Shown piece by piece: positions 42,759-52,683 of a DNA stretch of 64,000 nucleotides (the stretch's first letter is position 1; every line of letters starts with the position of its first letter). Below the pieces are notes generated by a model, which saw nothing but the letters and a program-made list of their open reading frames with translations, made no database searches and was not told the DNA's origin. Source of the stretch: JBBQED01 sp038320345. Lineage in GTDB: Bacteria > Bacteroidota > Bacteroidia > AKYH767-A > OLB10. The stretch lies in contig JBBQED010000008.1 of assembly GCA_038320345.1 (NCBI GenBank), positions 1 to 64,000 on the forward strand, given 5' to 3'. The position numbers and the translations under genes were made by a program.

Positions 42759-43907
42759 TTAATTTCCTGCCAATAACAAAACCTGTTCTGCAATATCTCT
42801 TGCTGCAAAAGGTCGTGCTAATGGTTTTAGATTATTACTTAACTTTATTTTCAATGCATCATTTTTCAATAAACTGATAGCTTCACTCACTAAACGAGTA
42901 CCGGCTTCATCATCCTTTATCAATAATGCGGCATCTCTTTTAACCAATGCCATGCAATTTTTTGTCTGATGATCTTCTGCAGCAGTTGGCAGTGGAACCA
43001 ATATCGCTGGCTTCTCAACGATACAGAGTTCTGATACTGTACTTGCGCCTCCTCTTGCAAGCACAATGTCTGCGAGGGCATAAGCTAGATCCATCCGACT
43101 TATAAAATCATAGGCTTTCATTGAACTCTCCCCTACTTCATTTAATCCCTGCACCGCATCGGTGATAAATGTTTTTCCAGTTTGCCATAATACTTGAACA
43201 CCTTCCATTTTTAATTTGGGGAGTCCGGCAAGAATAGCTTTATTAATACTTCTCGCACCTTGACTTCCACCAACGATTAGCATAGTTGGCTTCGTTGCAT
43301 CTAATCCGAAATAAATTCCCGCTTCTTCTTTTTTATTCTTGATATTTTTGATATCTTCTCTGATCGGATTACCAGTGAAGATGATTTTATCTTTTGCAAA
43401 AAAACGATCCATCCCTTCATAAGCCACACAAACTTTCTTAGCTCTTTTTGAAAGAATTTTATTCGTAATTCCAGGATATGAATTCTGTTCCTGAATTAAG
43501 GATGGAACACCATTGATAGATGCCATGAATAGTAATGGTCCGCTGGCATAACCACCAACGCCCACCGCCACATCTGGCTTAAACTTCCGGATTAGAGAAC
43601 CTGCTTTATTCAAGCTCTTCACTAATTTCAGAGGAAACGAAAGATTATCAGCCGATAATTCACGCTTGAATCCTGCAATAGGTAATCCTTCTATCTTATA
43701 TCCTGCAGATGGAACCTTTTCCATTTCCATTTTACCTACAGCACCTACAAATAATAAATCCACGGTCGGATCGATCGCTCTTAATGCATTAGCAATTGCA
43801 ATCGCCGGAAAAATATGACCACCAGTGCCACCTCCGCTGATAATTATTCTCTTAGGCTGCGACAACTTCACCTCCCTCTTCTTCAGCAATAACTTTTTCA
43901 GTTTCAC
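42759..43907 (-). CDS. murG: MurG UDP-GlcNAc transferase (lipid II synthesis)
   Basis: This membrane-associated GT-B glycosyltransferase adds GlcNAc to lipid I, making lipid II. Motifs: IIISGGGTGGHIFPAIAIAN, GVGGYASGPLLFMAS, QEQNSYPGITNKILS, GGSQGARSIN, and the UDP-GlcNAc site RGGASTVSELCIVEKPAILVPLP (two pieces, RGGASTVSEL and PAILVPLP). Two starts are possible: ATG 43907, overlapping ftsW by 56 bases and adding a basic stretch (KLKKLLLKKREV), and GTG 43871, overlapping by 20 bases with GAGG just before it. The second gives a more typical N-terminus; I kept the ATG because the basic helix could aid membrane binding. Confidence 0.95.
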   Translation of the reverse strand: MKLKKLLLKKREVKLSQPKRIIISGGGTGGHIFPAIAIANALRAIDPTVDLLFVGAVGKMEMEKVPSAGYKIEGLPIAGFKRELSADNLSFPLKLVKSLNKAGSLIRKFKPDVAVGVGGYASGPLLFMASINGVPSLIQEQNSYPGITNKILSKRAKKVCVAYEGMDRFFAKDKIIFTGNPIREDIKNIKNKKEEAGIYFGLDATKPTMLIVGGSQGARSINKAILAGLPKLKMEGVQVLWQTGKTFITDAVQGLNEVGESSMKAYDFISRMDLAYALADIVLARGGASTVSELCIVEKPAILVPLPTAAEDHQTKNCMALVKRDAALLIKDDEAGTRLVSEAISLLKNDALKIKLSNNLKPLARPFAARDIAEQVLLLAGN

Positions 43908-45012
43908 TACTCACACTTAAAATAATTCCTAACGCTAGACTAGTAAACCAGATTGAAGTTCCCCCCATACTCAACATGGGTAAGGGTTGTCCGGTAACAG
44001 GAAATAAATTTACTGCAACAGCCATATTGATTAAAGCCTGAAACACCAGACTAAATGCACATCCTATTGTAATTAATGCGGCGAAAGCACGCTCCGTTCG
44101 TTTCACAATTTGAATGGCTCGATAAAATAAAAGCAGATACAGAAAGAGTACAAGTACTCCACCTACCATTCCATATTCTTCAATGATAATGGCGAAGATA
44201 AAATCAGAATAAGGATGTGGTAAGAAGTTGCGTTGTGAACTATTTCCTGGCCCTTTGCCTAATAAACTTCCAGTAGCGATAGCAATCTTGGCTTGATCTA
44301 CTTGATAATTTCCTTCTGGATCTCCCTCCTTAAAATTTTCAATACGTGCCTGCCAAGTTTTTATCCTTCCCTGATAACCCGTCAAATATGCAATACCGAT
44401 AAACAACCCGAACATCACTACAGCAATTCCGATTAATCCGAAGATATATTTGACATTAATTCTGCCGATGAACATAATCACCAAACAAGTAGCAAATAAA
44501 ACGGCAGCTGTAGAGAAATTTGCAGGAAGAATTAATCCGCAAACAATTATTACAGGCAGAAGAATTGGAAGAAAGGCTTGTTTGAAATCTTTGATGTTAT
44601 CCTGTTTCTTTGAAAGCATCCTTGCTACATAAAGTATCAAAGCCACTTTTGCAAGATCCGATGTTTGGAAAGATAAATTGATAATTGGAAGTGTTAACCA
44701 ACGACTGGCTTCATTGATATTGCTTCCCATTAACAGCGTAAATAAGAGCAGAGGAATCGCAACCATAATTCCGATTTTTGAAAACCGTGCATAGTAGGTA
44801 TACTTTATAATATGACCGATATACATCAGTACAAATCCGAATAATAGGATGATACCGTGCTTGAAGAGATAATACTCTGTATTTCCCGACTGATACTTAT
44901 ATGCCAGAGTACCTGTTGAACTGTAAACAGCCAGTATACTCAGAATCGAGAGCAGGATCACAATCAGCCAGATTGTGCGGTCCCCTTTAAAATAATGTTC
45001 GAGCCAGGTCAT
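43852..45012 (-). CDS. ftsW: Peptidoglycan glycosyltransferase FtsW
   Basis: This SEDS-family membrane polymerase builds septal glycan strands from lipid II with FtsI. It has about ten transmembrane helices. SEDS motifs: DLAKVALILYVARMLSK, GNSSQRNFLPHPYSDFIFAI and EEYGMVGG in the large periplasmic loop, and PVTGQPLPMLSMGGTS near the end. The putative catalytic Asp lies in the PHPYSDFIF segment. The length, 386 residues, is normal. The tail after the last helix is acidic. A 106-base gap separates it from murD, the largest gap inside the cluster. Confidence 0.96.
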   Translation of the reverse strand: MTWLEHYFKGDRTIWLIVILLSILSILAVYSSTGTLAYKYQSGNTEYYLFKHGIILLFGFVLMYIGHIIKYTYYARFSKIGIMVAIPLLLFTLLMGSNINEASRWLTLPIINLSFQTSDLAKVALILYVARMLSKKQDNIKDFKQAFLPILLPVIIVCGLILPANFSTAAVLFATCLVIMFIGRINVKYIFGLIGIAVVMFGLFIGIAYLTGYQGRIKTWQARIENFKEGDPEGNYQVDQAKIAIATGSLLGKGPGNSSQRNFLPHPYSDFIFAIIIEEYGMVGGVLVLFLYLLLFYRAIQIVKRTERAFAALITIGCAFSLVFQALINMAVAVNLFPVTGQPLPMLSMGGTSIWFTSLALGIILSVSSETEKVIAEEEGGEVVAA

Positions 45013-45118
45013 TTTTTCAGCTGTTTTTTTTGCTGTACTGATTGAAATAATTATTTTTTGATAGCAGTAATGTTACTCACCCCTATAACCTACAGGACAT
45101 TACTGTCAGTGTGAAATG

Positions 45119-46465
45119 CTACAAAGAGCGAACAGCAGCTTTGAATTTTCGGCCACGGTCTTCATAGTTTTCAAACAAGTCGAAACTTGCACAAGCAGGA
45201 GATAATAATACTGCATCACCTTTCTTACCTAAGCGATATGCTGCTTGAACAGCTTCTTCAGCAGTAGCAGCTTCCACAATTACAGGAATAGAATCTTTAA
45301 ATGCTTCGATAATTTTTTGATTATCTACACCTAAACAAACGATCGCTTTAACACGAGACTGAACGAGTTCAGCAAGCATGCTATAATCATTGCCTTTATC
45401 TACTCCACCCGCAATCCAGATTGTAGGTTGTTTCATGTTCTCAAGAGCATACCATGTAGAATTTACATTAGTCGCTTTGGAATCATTAATAAAGTCGATA
45501 CCATGAACGGTATTAACAAATTCAAGCCGGTGTTCGATGTTTTCGAAATCAGCGAAGCTTTCACGAACTACATCCTTACGGATTTCAAGTACGCGTGAGG
45601 CAATTCCTGATGCCATTGAATTGTACAGATTGTGTTTTCCTTGTAGGGCCAAATCGTGGATCGACATAGTGAAGTTTTGGTTATGGGTAGTGATTGTGAG
45701 TTGTTCGTTTTCGGTGTATGCACTCATACCTTCTTTCTTTTTGATAGAGAAGGGAAAAAGTTGCATCGCTAAATTTTTTCCGGAAAGTCCTTGTAATGTC
45801 AATTCATCATCTGCGCAATAGATAAAAGAATCTGCAGCTGTCTGATTTTGTAAAATCCTAAATTTGGAATCGATATAATTCTGTAAATTATATTCGTAAC
45901 GATCGAGATGATCAGGAGTAATATTGGTAAGGATGGCAACGTCAGCTTTAAAGTTATAACAGCCATCAAGTTGAAAGCTGCTTAATTCCAAGACATAAAA
46001 ATCGAAATCATTTTCTGCAACTTGACGAGCGAAACTCTTTCCTACATTTCCACCCAATCCCACATGAAGTCCTGCTTTCTGTAGCGTGTGGTAAGTCAAT
46101 AATGTGGTGGTAGTTTTTCCATTCGTCCCTGTAATACAAATCATCTTCGCATCAGTATAACGACCTGCAAATTCTATTTCGGAAATAATGGGGATATGTT
46201 GATTTCTGATTGCTTTAATGATTGGCGCCTTTTCAGGAATTCCCGGACTCTTTACTATTTCTGTAGCCGCTAAAATCCTCGCTTCGCTATGCATCCCCTC
46301 CTCAAATTCTATCTCTCTCTCTTGCAATTCTTTTTTGTAATGATCAGCGATTTTACCAGCATCAGAAACAAAAACTTCTAATCCCACTTGTTGAGCGAGT
46401 ATAGCAGTACCGATACCGCTTTCGGCGGCACCTAGTATGACTATTTTTTTAGAAGTGGTGTTCAT
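45119..46465 (-). CDS. murD: UDP-MurNAc-L-alanine:D-glutamate ligase
   Basis: This enzyme adds D-glutamate to the murein precursor in the cytosol. The Rossmann-like N-terminus KIVILGAAESGIGTAILA, the ATP loop ITGTNGKTTTTLLTYHTL, the metal/substrate segment TNITPDHLDRYEYNLQNYI, the conserved EHRLEFV and INDSKATN motifs, and the C-terminal LLSPACASFDLFENYEDRGR (SPACASFD) are present. The length is 448 residues. It follows mraY with a 21-base gap. The 106-base gap to ftsW shows no terminator. Confidence 0.97.
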   Translation of the reverse strand: MNTTSKKIVILGAAESGIGTAILAQQVGLEVFVSDAGKIADHYKKELQEREIEFEEGMHSEARILAATEIVKSPGIPEKAPIIKAIRNQHIPIISEIEFAGRYTDAKMICITGTNGKTTTTLLTYHTLQKAGLHVGLGGNVGKSFARQVAENDFDFYVLELSSFQLDGCYNFKADVAILTNITPDHLDRYEYNLQNYIDSKFRILQNQTAADSFIYCADDELTLQGLSGKNLAMQLFPFSIKKKEGMSAYTENEQLTITTHNQNFTMSIHDLALQGKHNLYNSMASGIASRVLEIRKDVVRESFADFENIEHRLEFVNTVHGIDFINDSKATNVNSTWYALENMKQPTIWIAGGVDKGNDYSMLAELVQSRVKAIVCLGVDNQKIIEAFKDSIPVIVEAATAEEAVQAAYRLGKKGDAVLLSPACASFDLFENYEDRGRKFKAAVRSL

Positions 46466-46486
46466 TAGATGTGATAGAAGAAGGCC

Positions 46487-47743
46487 TTATCTTAATTTAA
46501 GCGTTATAACACTGAATACAGCAAGCATGATTCCTACAATCCAAAAACGAGTAACAATTTTGGATTCGTGATATCCTAATTTTTGATAGTGGTGATGTAA
46601 TGGCGACATCTTTAAGATCCTACGACCTTCTCCATATTTTTTGCGTGTGTATTTGAAATAACTCACTTGCACCATCACGGATAAATTCTCTACTAAAAAG
46701 ATTCCGCAGATGATTGGAATTAATAATTCTTTGCGAACTGCAATTGCAAATACCGCTATTATGCCGCCTAACGCCAGACTTCCAGTATCTCCCATAAACA
46801 CTTGCGCCGGATATGAATTGTACCATAAGAATCCAACACAAGCCCCTACAAATGCGCTCATAAATACCATCAATTCACCTGTATTAGGGATATACATGAT
46901 ATTGAGATAATTTGCGAAAACTGTATTCCCTGATACGTATGCAAAAACAGCTAGTGTTGCTCCAATAATTGCTGAAGTTCCAGTTGCTAATCCGTCGATA
47001 CCATCAGTGATATTAGCGCCATTAGAAACTGCAGTAACAATAAACGTTACAATCAGAATATAAAGAATTGGAAGCATCCACTTCTTATTATCTCCCGCCC
47101 AATCCAGAAGAGTGGCGTAATCAAATTCATTATTCTTTAAGAAAGGAATTGTGGTCTTCGTTGACTTTGCATTATCTCCAGAAAATAAAACTCCTTCCGA
47201 TTCACGGATATCATCAATGAGATTGCTATGTTGGTGGACTGTAATTTGTGATTGCTCTAATTTTTCACGGACAATAACATGAGGATTGAAATAAAGAATA
47301 GATCCAATAATAATTCCAAGCCCTACCTGACCTACCAGTTTCGACTTAGCTCTTAGACCTTCTTTATTTTTTCTGAAAACTTTAATATAATCATCCAAAA
47401 ATCCAATTAGTCCCAGCCAGATCGTACAAATAATCATCAATACGATATAAACATTATCCAGCTTCGTAAAGAGTAATGTTGGAATAAGGATTGCTGCGAG
47501 TATGATTAATCCTCCCATTGTAGGAGTGCCTTGTTTTTCTTTTTGTCCGGTTAAGCCAAGATCTCTAATGGTTTCGCCCACCTGCATATTCAAGAGTAAT
47601 TGAATAATTCTCTTCCCTAATAGCAAGGTGATTACCAATGATGTAATAATCGCCATCGCCGCTCTGAAAGAAAGGAAGCGAAAAAGACCAGCTCCCGGAA
47701 GATCATAAGCCTTATCTAAATATTCGAAGAGATAATAGAGCAT
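46487..47743 (-). CDS. mraY: Phospho-N-acetylmuramoyl-pentapeptide transferase
   Basis: This integral membrane enzyme makes lipid I from UDP-MurNAc-pentapeptide and undecaprenyl phosphate. Motifs: KEKQGTPTMGGLIIL, the Asp pair in GFLDDYIKV, NGANITDGIDGLATGTS, FMGDTGSLALGG and the His-rich MSPLHHHYQKLG. About ten helices are evident. At 418 residues it is about 58 longer than E. coli MraY. The surplus is a soluble insertion between about residues 155 and 215 (INPH... to NEFDYATLLDW), as in other Bacteroidota MraY proteins. It is 4 bases from murE. Confidence 0.97.
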   Translation of the reverse strand: MLYYLFEYLDKAYDLPGAGLFRFLSFRAAMAIITSLVITLLLGKRIIQLLLNMQVGETIRDLGLTGQKEKQGTPTMGGLIILAAILIPTLLFTKLDNVYIVLMIICTIWLGLIGFLDDYIKVFRKNKEGLRAKSKLVGQVGLGIIIGSILYFNPHVIVREKLEQSQITVHQHSNLIDDIRESEGVLFSGDNAKSTKTTIPFLKNNEFDYATLLDWAGDNKKWMLPILYILIVTFIVTAVSNGANITDGIDGLATGTSAIIGATLAVFAYVSGNTVFANYLNIMYIPNTGELMVFMSAFVGACVGFLWYNSYPAQVFMGDTGSLALGGIIAVFAIAVRKELLIPIICGIFLVENLSVMVQVSYFKYTRKKYGEGRRILKMSPLHHHYQKLGYHESKIVTRFWIVGIMLAVFSVITLKLR

Positions 47744-47747
47744 CGGT

Positions 47748-49205
47748 TTAGATTAATTGAAAGGATTCTTCAAGTACTAGTTTATCATCAAAAGGATATT
47801 TTACTCCTTTTATTTCCTGATATTTCTCGTGACCTTTTCCTGCTAGAAGAATAATATCACCAGGTTGAGCGAGTGCAGTTGCAGTACGAACTGCTTCACG
47901 ACGATCTGTAATGGCAAGGGCTTTTTTAAAATGCTGGGGTGGAACTCCTGCACGCATATCGCTGATAATTTTTTCTGGATCTTCACTTCTTGGATTGTCA
48001 GAAGTTAGGATTACCTTATCACTGAATTCACAAGCAATTGCGGACATCTGCGGACGTTTACCAGAATCACGATCACCGCCACATCCAATTACCGTGATTA
48101 CTTTTTCATTCCCAGTACGGATATTTTTAATCGTTTGCAAAACATTCTCTAAAGCATCTGGAGTATGTGCATAATCGATAATCCCAGTAACTTTAGTTGG
48201 ACTGATAATATATTCGAATCTCCCTTCTGGAGGAGTGAGATTACTTAATGCAGTGAGCACCGTAAGTTTATCCTCTCCAGCAAGAACGGCAGCAGCATAA
48301 ACAGCAAGCAGATTATAAGCATTGAAACTTCCAACCAATCGACACAGAATATCGCTGCCATCAATATTGAGTAATAATCCACCGAAATTATTTTCAAGGA
48401 TTCTCACTTTGAAATCAGCAGTAGATTTCAACGCATATGTTTTCACAACAGCTTTAGTATTCTGAACCATAATACTGCTATTGCGATCATCGCCGTTGAT
48501 CAGTGCAAAAGCCTGCGTATCCAGCATATCAAAGAATCCTTTCTTTGCGCGGATATACTCATCAAAAGTTTTATGATAATCGAGATGATCACGAGTAATG
48601 TTGGTAAAAATTCCTCCTGTAAAACGTACACCAGTAACGCGATGTTGAACAATCGCATGTGAACTAACTTCCATGAAACAATAGGTGCAACCTGCCTCTA
48701 CCATTTTACTGAGGAGTTCATTCAACTGTAACGGATCAGGAGTGGTATGAGTAGCTTGAATCTCTTCATCAATGATCAAGTTCCTCACGGTACTTAATAA
48801 TCCTGCTTTATAGCCGAGGTTTCTGAAAAGACTATGTAATAATGTTACAGTAGTTGTTTTACCATTTGTTCCGGTTACTCCTATCAGATTGAGTTTAGTG
48901 GATGGATTATCAAAATAATTAGCACAAATAAATGCCAATGCTATCGCTGCATCTTTGACTCTCACATACGTTACATGAGGTTTAGTAGCTGCTGGTAATT
49001 CTTCACAAACAATTGCTACTGCACCCTTCTCAATCACTTCATCAATAAACTGATGTCCATCACTTTTAGTACCGCGCACAGCCACGAACAAAGAACCCAA
49101 CATTACTTTGCGTGAATCGAAACAGATATGCTCGATAGACGCTGAAGTATTGCCAGTCACCTCTTCGATGCCCGTCTTGTAAAGTAGATCGCGGAGTACT
49201 TTCAT
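47748..49205 (-). CDS. murE: UDP-MurNAc-tripeptide ligase (meso-DAP adding)
   Basis: This cytosolic ligase adds the third amino acid of the stem peptide. The N-terminal SFD...RKVMLGSLFVAVRG segment, the ATP loop IGVTGTNGKTTTVTLLHSLF, the lysine-loop region MEVSSHAIVQHRVTGV, the THDHLDYH-like TRDHLDYHKTFDEYI, IDYAHTPDALENVL and the specificity motif DNPRSEDP are present. DNPR is the signature of enzymes that add meso-diaminopimelate instead of lysine. The length is 485 residues. Its ATG shares a base with the ftsI stop (TAATG), indicating coupled translation. Confidence 0.97.
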   Translation of the reverse strand: MKVLRDLLYKTGIEEVTGNTSASIEHICFDSRKVMLGSLFVAVRGTKSDGHQFIDEVIEKGAVAIVCEELPAATKPHVTYVRVKDAAIALAFICANYFDNPSTKLNLIGVTGTNGKTTTVTLLHSLFRNLGYKAGLLSTVRNLIIDEEIQATHTTPDPLQLNELLSKMVEAGCTYCFMEVSSHAIVQHRVTGVRFTGGIFTNITRDHLDYHKTFDEYIRAKKGFFDMLDTQAFALINGDDRNSSIMVQNTKAVVKTYALKSTADFKVRILENNFGGLLLNIDGSDILCRLVGSFNAYNLLAVYAAAVLAGEDKLTVLTALSNLTPPEGRFEYIISPTKVTGIIDYAHTPDALENVLQTIKNIRTGNEKVITVIGCGGDRDSGKRPQMSAIACEFSDKVILTSDNPRSEDPEKIISDMRAGVPPQHFKKALAITDRREAVRTATALAQPGDIILLAGKGHEKYQEIKGVKYPFDDKLVLEESFQLI

Positions 49206-51301
49206 TATCCTAATTCAATTATGATTCTTTGACCTCTTACGAGTTTTGTTCCTGATGAAATCGATTGTTTTATCACCGTTCCTCTTCCAACAGGACTTAC
49301 TTCCATACCTTGACTTTCCAAGAGATACAGCGCATCACGAAGACCCATCCCTACTACATTTGGAACTTTATCATCGGAAGGTGTAAATGGATCACGACTT
49401 ACAGTATGCCATCCGTTTTGTGGAAGCTCAACAGCTAAATCAAGATTACGTACAGCTAAATTGGAAGGAGTACTTCTGCCAGCTTTAACTTTAGGAAGAC
49501 CCGCAAACATGGAATCCGGAACGGTTTTCAGCTCTTCATGCATCTGCACATTCAAAGCAAAAACTTTATCTGAAATCTCTTTGAAAACAGGGCAAGCAAC
49601 GGAAGCACCGTAATAAACATCAGTACCTGGAGCATATACCACAACGATACAGCTGTACTGTGGCTTATCCGCAGGAAAATAACCACAGAAAGAAGCCTGA
49701 TATTTTATTTTTCCAGTTTTGTACCCACCAGCACCTTGAGCGATTTGCGCAGTTCCTGTTTTACCTGCTATGGTATACTGTGCATGTTTTATTGCAGAAG
49801 CAGTTCCATTTTTTACCACTTCTTCCAGCAACAATCTAGCTTTGGCAATCGTACGCGCTGAACAAATCGAATCACTGATGACTTTAGTAGGGAAGCTTTT
49901 CACTAACTGACCTTTATTACGAATTTCTTTTACGAAAAGCGGCTGCACCATTTTACCATTATTCGCAACTGCATTATAAAAGGTAAGTAATTGCAATGGT
50001 GACAAAGTAGATTCATATCCAATTGACATAAATGGTAAAGAAAGCTTCGACCAATCTTTATCATTTGTACCTTTTATTCTTGGTTGTGCTTCACCTGCCA
50101 GCTGTAATCCCAATGGATCACTTATATGCATACTTTTCACTCTATTAACAAACGCTTGAGGATTTTTGGAATAGTACTTCATAATCAAAGCAGAGATTCC
50201 AACATTAGAAGAAACGGCAAAAGCTTTTTTCACACTTAGCATTCCATAAAGACCTTTATGTGAATCATTCATTTTATATCCGCCAGCCAAATTCATCACG
50301 CCACCATAAGTATTTATACTATCATTTAGATCTACATAACCATCTTCGATAGCTGCCATTAACGATACCAGTTTAAAAGTGGAACCTGGTTCGCTTCCTT
50401 GTCCTAATGCATAATTAAATTCTTCAGTATAATTATCATCTTCTCCTACTCTTTTAAGATTGGCGATTGCTTTAATCTGTCCTGTTGCAACTTCCATCAG
50501 AATCGCACAACCCATATCTGCATTATGCTCTTTCAACTGACGCAACAATGCATTCTCAGCAACGTCTTGAAGATTTAAATCGATGGTGGTAACAACATCC
50601 TGACCATCCATGGGTTCGATTTCATTATCGTTATTAACCGGCTTCCATACATTACCGGCAATCTTTTGCATCAATCGTTTACCTGTGCTTCCTCTCAAAC
50701 TCTTATCGAATGCACCTTCAATTCCCACTGGTGTTACTTCTGAATTATCGATCCTATATCCGATAGTTCTTGATGCAAGCATTTTAAATGGTTTCTCACG
50801 GCGACTTAATTGAGTGATGATCAACCCTCCTTTGTTCTTGCCCATGCGAAAAAGTGGAAACGTCCGAATTGCTTTCTGTTCGTTAAAAGAAATATTACGC
50901 TTCAGCAAAAAATAACGTTCCTTATCTCTCCTACCTTCTTTCAACATTCTTTTATAATCGGCTTTAGATTTATCACCAAATAATGTTGAAAGGCAAAATG
51001 CTAGTGAATCTACATTGTCATTAAAAACCTGTGCATTTTTTCCTGCAGAAACCATATCCAGATGCACATCATAACGTGGAAGAGAAGTAGCAAGAAGGCT
51101 TCCATCTGCAGAATAAATATTTCCCCGCATTGGTTCAATATTCTGATATCTTAAAGTGAGACTATCTGCCTTACGTTTCCAGTAATCGCCTTCTGCCAAT
51201 TGCAAATGACCTACTCTGAAAATTATCGCCAGTCCGAAAAGCAGGAATCCCCCGAATACCAGGTAGACTCTCCAGAGAATATCATTTTTCTTTTCAGCCA
51301 T
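49205..51301 (-). CDS. ftsI: Septal transpeptidase FtsI (PBP3) with PASTA domain
   Basis: This class B penicillin-binding protein cross-links septal murein with FtsW. A single N-terminal transmembrane helix (about 11-29) is followed by the pedestal/dimerisation domain (about 50-230; RGNIYSADGSLLATSLPRYD) and the transpeptidase domain. Its catalytic motifs are STFK (Ser307), SSN (VSSNVG) and KTGT (AGKTGTAQ). The last 60 residues are a PASTA domain (VPNVVGMGLRDALYLLESQG). The length is 698 residues; the PASTA extension is normal in Bacteroidota and absent from E. coli FtsI. Confidence 0.97.
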   Translation of the reverse strand: MAEKKNDILWRVYLVFGGFLLFGLAIIFRVGHLQLAEGDYWKRKADSLTLRYQNIEPMRGNIYSADGSLLATSLPRYDVHLDMVSAGKNAQVFNDNVDSLAFCLSTLFGDKSKADYKRMLKEGRRDKERYFLLKRNISFNEQKAIRTFPLFRMGKNKGGLIITQLSRREKPFKMLASRTIGYRIDNSEVTPVGIEGAFDKSLRGSTGKRLMQKIAGNVWKPVNNDNEIEPMDGQDVVTTIDLNLQDVAENALLRQLKEHNADMGCAILMEVATGQIKAIANLKRVGEDDNYTEEFNYALGQGSEPGSTFKLVSLMAAIEDGYVDLNDSINTYGGVMNLAGGYKMNDSHKGLYGMLSVKKAFAVSSNVGISALIMKYYSKNPQAFVNRVKSMHISDPLGLQLAGEAQPRIKGTNDKDWSKLSLPFMSIGYESTLSPLQLLTFYNAVANNGKMVQPLFVKEIRNKGQLVKSFPTKVISDSICSARTIAKARLLLEEVVKNGTASAIKHAQYTIAGKTGTAQIAQGAGGYKTGKIKYQASFCGYFPADKPQYSCIVVVYAPGTDVYYGASVACPVFKEISDKVFALNVQMHEELKTVPDSMFAGLPKVKAGRSTPSNLAVRNLDLAVELPQNGWHTVSRDPFTPSDDKVPNVVGMGLRDALYLLESQGMEVSPVGRGTVIKQSISSGTKLVRGQRIIIELG

Positions 51302-51376
51302 TGGTTAAGCCTTGAACTGTTTTACGTTGTTTTATTGACCTTTACTGCTCCCAAACAAACTGGATATTTCCAGTTA

Positions 51377-51781
51377 TTAATTTTCTGCCTTTGCTTTTTT
51401 GATTAGAATCTTTCTTGGTGCCTCTGTTGATTCTTTAAGTCCTTGGGGTTGGATGACTGCGGCTACTTCTGATAATTTACTTTTATAGGCGAGCTCCGAT
51501 TTTCCAGTGATAAATTCGGCACGTAACTCTTTCAGTTCGCGTTCCGTTTTATCGATATCACGAATCGTTCTTTCTGCATAAAAACTATTTCCGATATAAA
51601 TAATCGCAAGGGCGGTAAGAAAAAAAACAAAGGGCATCATTTTCACAATCGAGTTCCGGTCGAAATAACTGAACACATTAATTGCACTCACGAATCTCCT
51701 TGCAATTCCATCTTGTGGATTTACTTTTGCCTTCTTCGATTCCTTAACCTGAGGCGGAGTAGTTGATTTTACACGATTCAT
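51377..51781 (-). CDS. ftsL: FtsL-like cell division protein
   Basis: This small bitopic divisome protein has 134 residues. A basic cytoplasmic part (PPQVKESKKAKVNPQ) is followed by one transmembrane helix (about 49-66, MPFVFFLTALAIIYIGNSFY) and a periplasmic coiled coil (ERTIRDIDKTERELKELRAE). Sequence identity in this family is low; size, topology and position between rsmH and ftsI are the main evidence. Its ATG overlaps the rsmH stop by 4 bases (ATGA). A 75-base gap separates it from ftsI. Confidence 0.85.
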   Translation of the reverse strand: MNRVKSTTPPQVKESKKAKVNPQDGIARRFVSAINVFSYFDRNSIVKMMPFVFFLTALAIIYIGNSFYAERTIRDIDKTERELKELRAEFITGKSELAYKSKLSEVAAVIQPQGLKESTEAPRKILIKKAKAEN

Positions 51782-52683
51782 AGTTTTTCGGCGATGCGCA
51801 TTTTAGCACTCCTTGAGCGCGGATTACGTTCCACTTCTGAAGCATCTGCTTCTACAGGTTTACGGGTGAGTGCTTTGAATAATAATCCAGTGACGTTGCC
51901 GTAAAAATCTTTTTTTAGTTCACCAGCAGTATTTCCGGTGTTGATGAAATTTTTAACCAATCTATCTTCAAGTGAATGATAACTGATTACTACTAATCGT
52001 CCACCTTGACGTAATACAGAAGGCGCTTGTTCGAGTAAATCTTTCAAAGCACCTAATTCATCGTTCACTTCAATTCTGAGCGCCTGAAAAATCTGTGCAT
52101 AAAACGAATTTTCCTTCCCGCGTGGCGCACAAGGATTGATGACTTTCTTAAACTCATCAATAGTGCGAATAGGATTTATTTTTCTTGAAGCTGCTACTAA
52201 CGAAGCAACTTTTCTAGCGTTATTAATTTCACCATACTCCTTAAAAACACGCATCAGATCATGCTCAGAATAATGATTTAGGACATCCCTAGCCGTTAGT
52301 GATGCTTGTTGATCCATTCTCATGTCCAGATCTGCATCAAACCGAATAGAGAAACCTCTGGAAGCTTCATCAAATTGATGTGATGACACACCAAGATCAG
52401 CCAGTATTCCATCTACAGGAATTACTTGCTGATTATTCAACTGAAATTCTAGATGACGGAAATTATCTTGCACTAAATTGAATCGAACATCATCAGGAAC
52501 ATTTTGCACTGCATCCGCATCTTGATCAAATGCAATCAGCTTGCCTTTACTCATCTGTGCAAGTATCGCACGACTATGTCCTCCACCACCAAAAGTTACA
52601 TCTACATAAGTTCCATCCGGATGTATATCCAATCCATTCACTGAAGCGTCACGTAATACTGGTTCATGATATTTCACCTGCAT
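51778..52683 (-). CDS. rsmH: 16S rRNA (cytosine-1402-N4)-methyltransferase
   Basis: This SAM-dependent enzyme methylates C1402 in the decoding centre of 16S rRNA. Motifs: the N-terminal YHEPVLRDASVNGL, the SAM site YVDVTFGGGGHSRAIL, ADLGVSSHQFDEASRGFS, RIEVNDELGALKDLL, VVISYHSLEDRLVKNF and the C-terminal NPRSRSAKMRIAE. With ATG 52683 the product has 301 residues; a GTG one codon upstream is also possible. The start lies 20 bases inside the mraZ 3' end, so the two genes overlap. Confidence 0.96.
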   Translation of the reverse strand: MQVKYHEPVLRDASVNGLDIHPDGTYVDVTFGGGGHSRAILAQMSKGKLIAFDQDADAVQNVPDDVRFNLVQDNFRHLEFQLNNQQVIPVDGILADLGVSSHQFDEASRGFSIRFDADLDMRMDQQASLTARDVLNHYSEHDLMRVFKEYGEINNARKVASLVAASRKINPIRTIDEFKKVINPCAPRGKENSFYAQIFQALRIEVNDELGALKDLLEQAPSVLRQGGRLVVISYHSLEDRLVKNFINTGNTAGELKKDFYGNVTGLLFKALTRKPVEADASEVERNPRSRSAKMRIAEKL

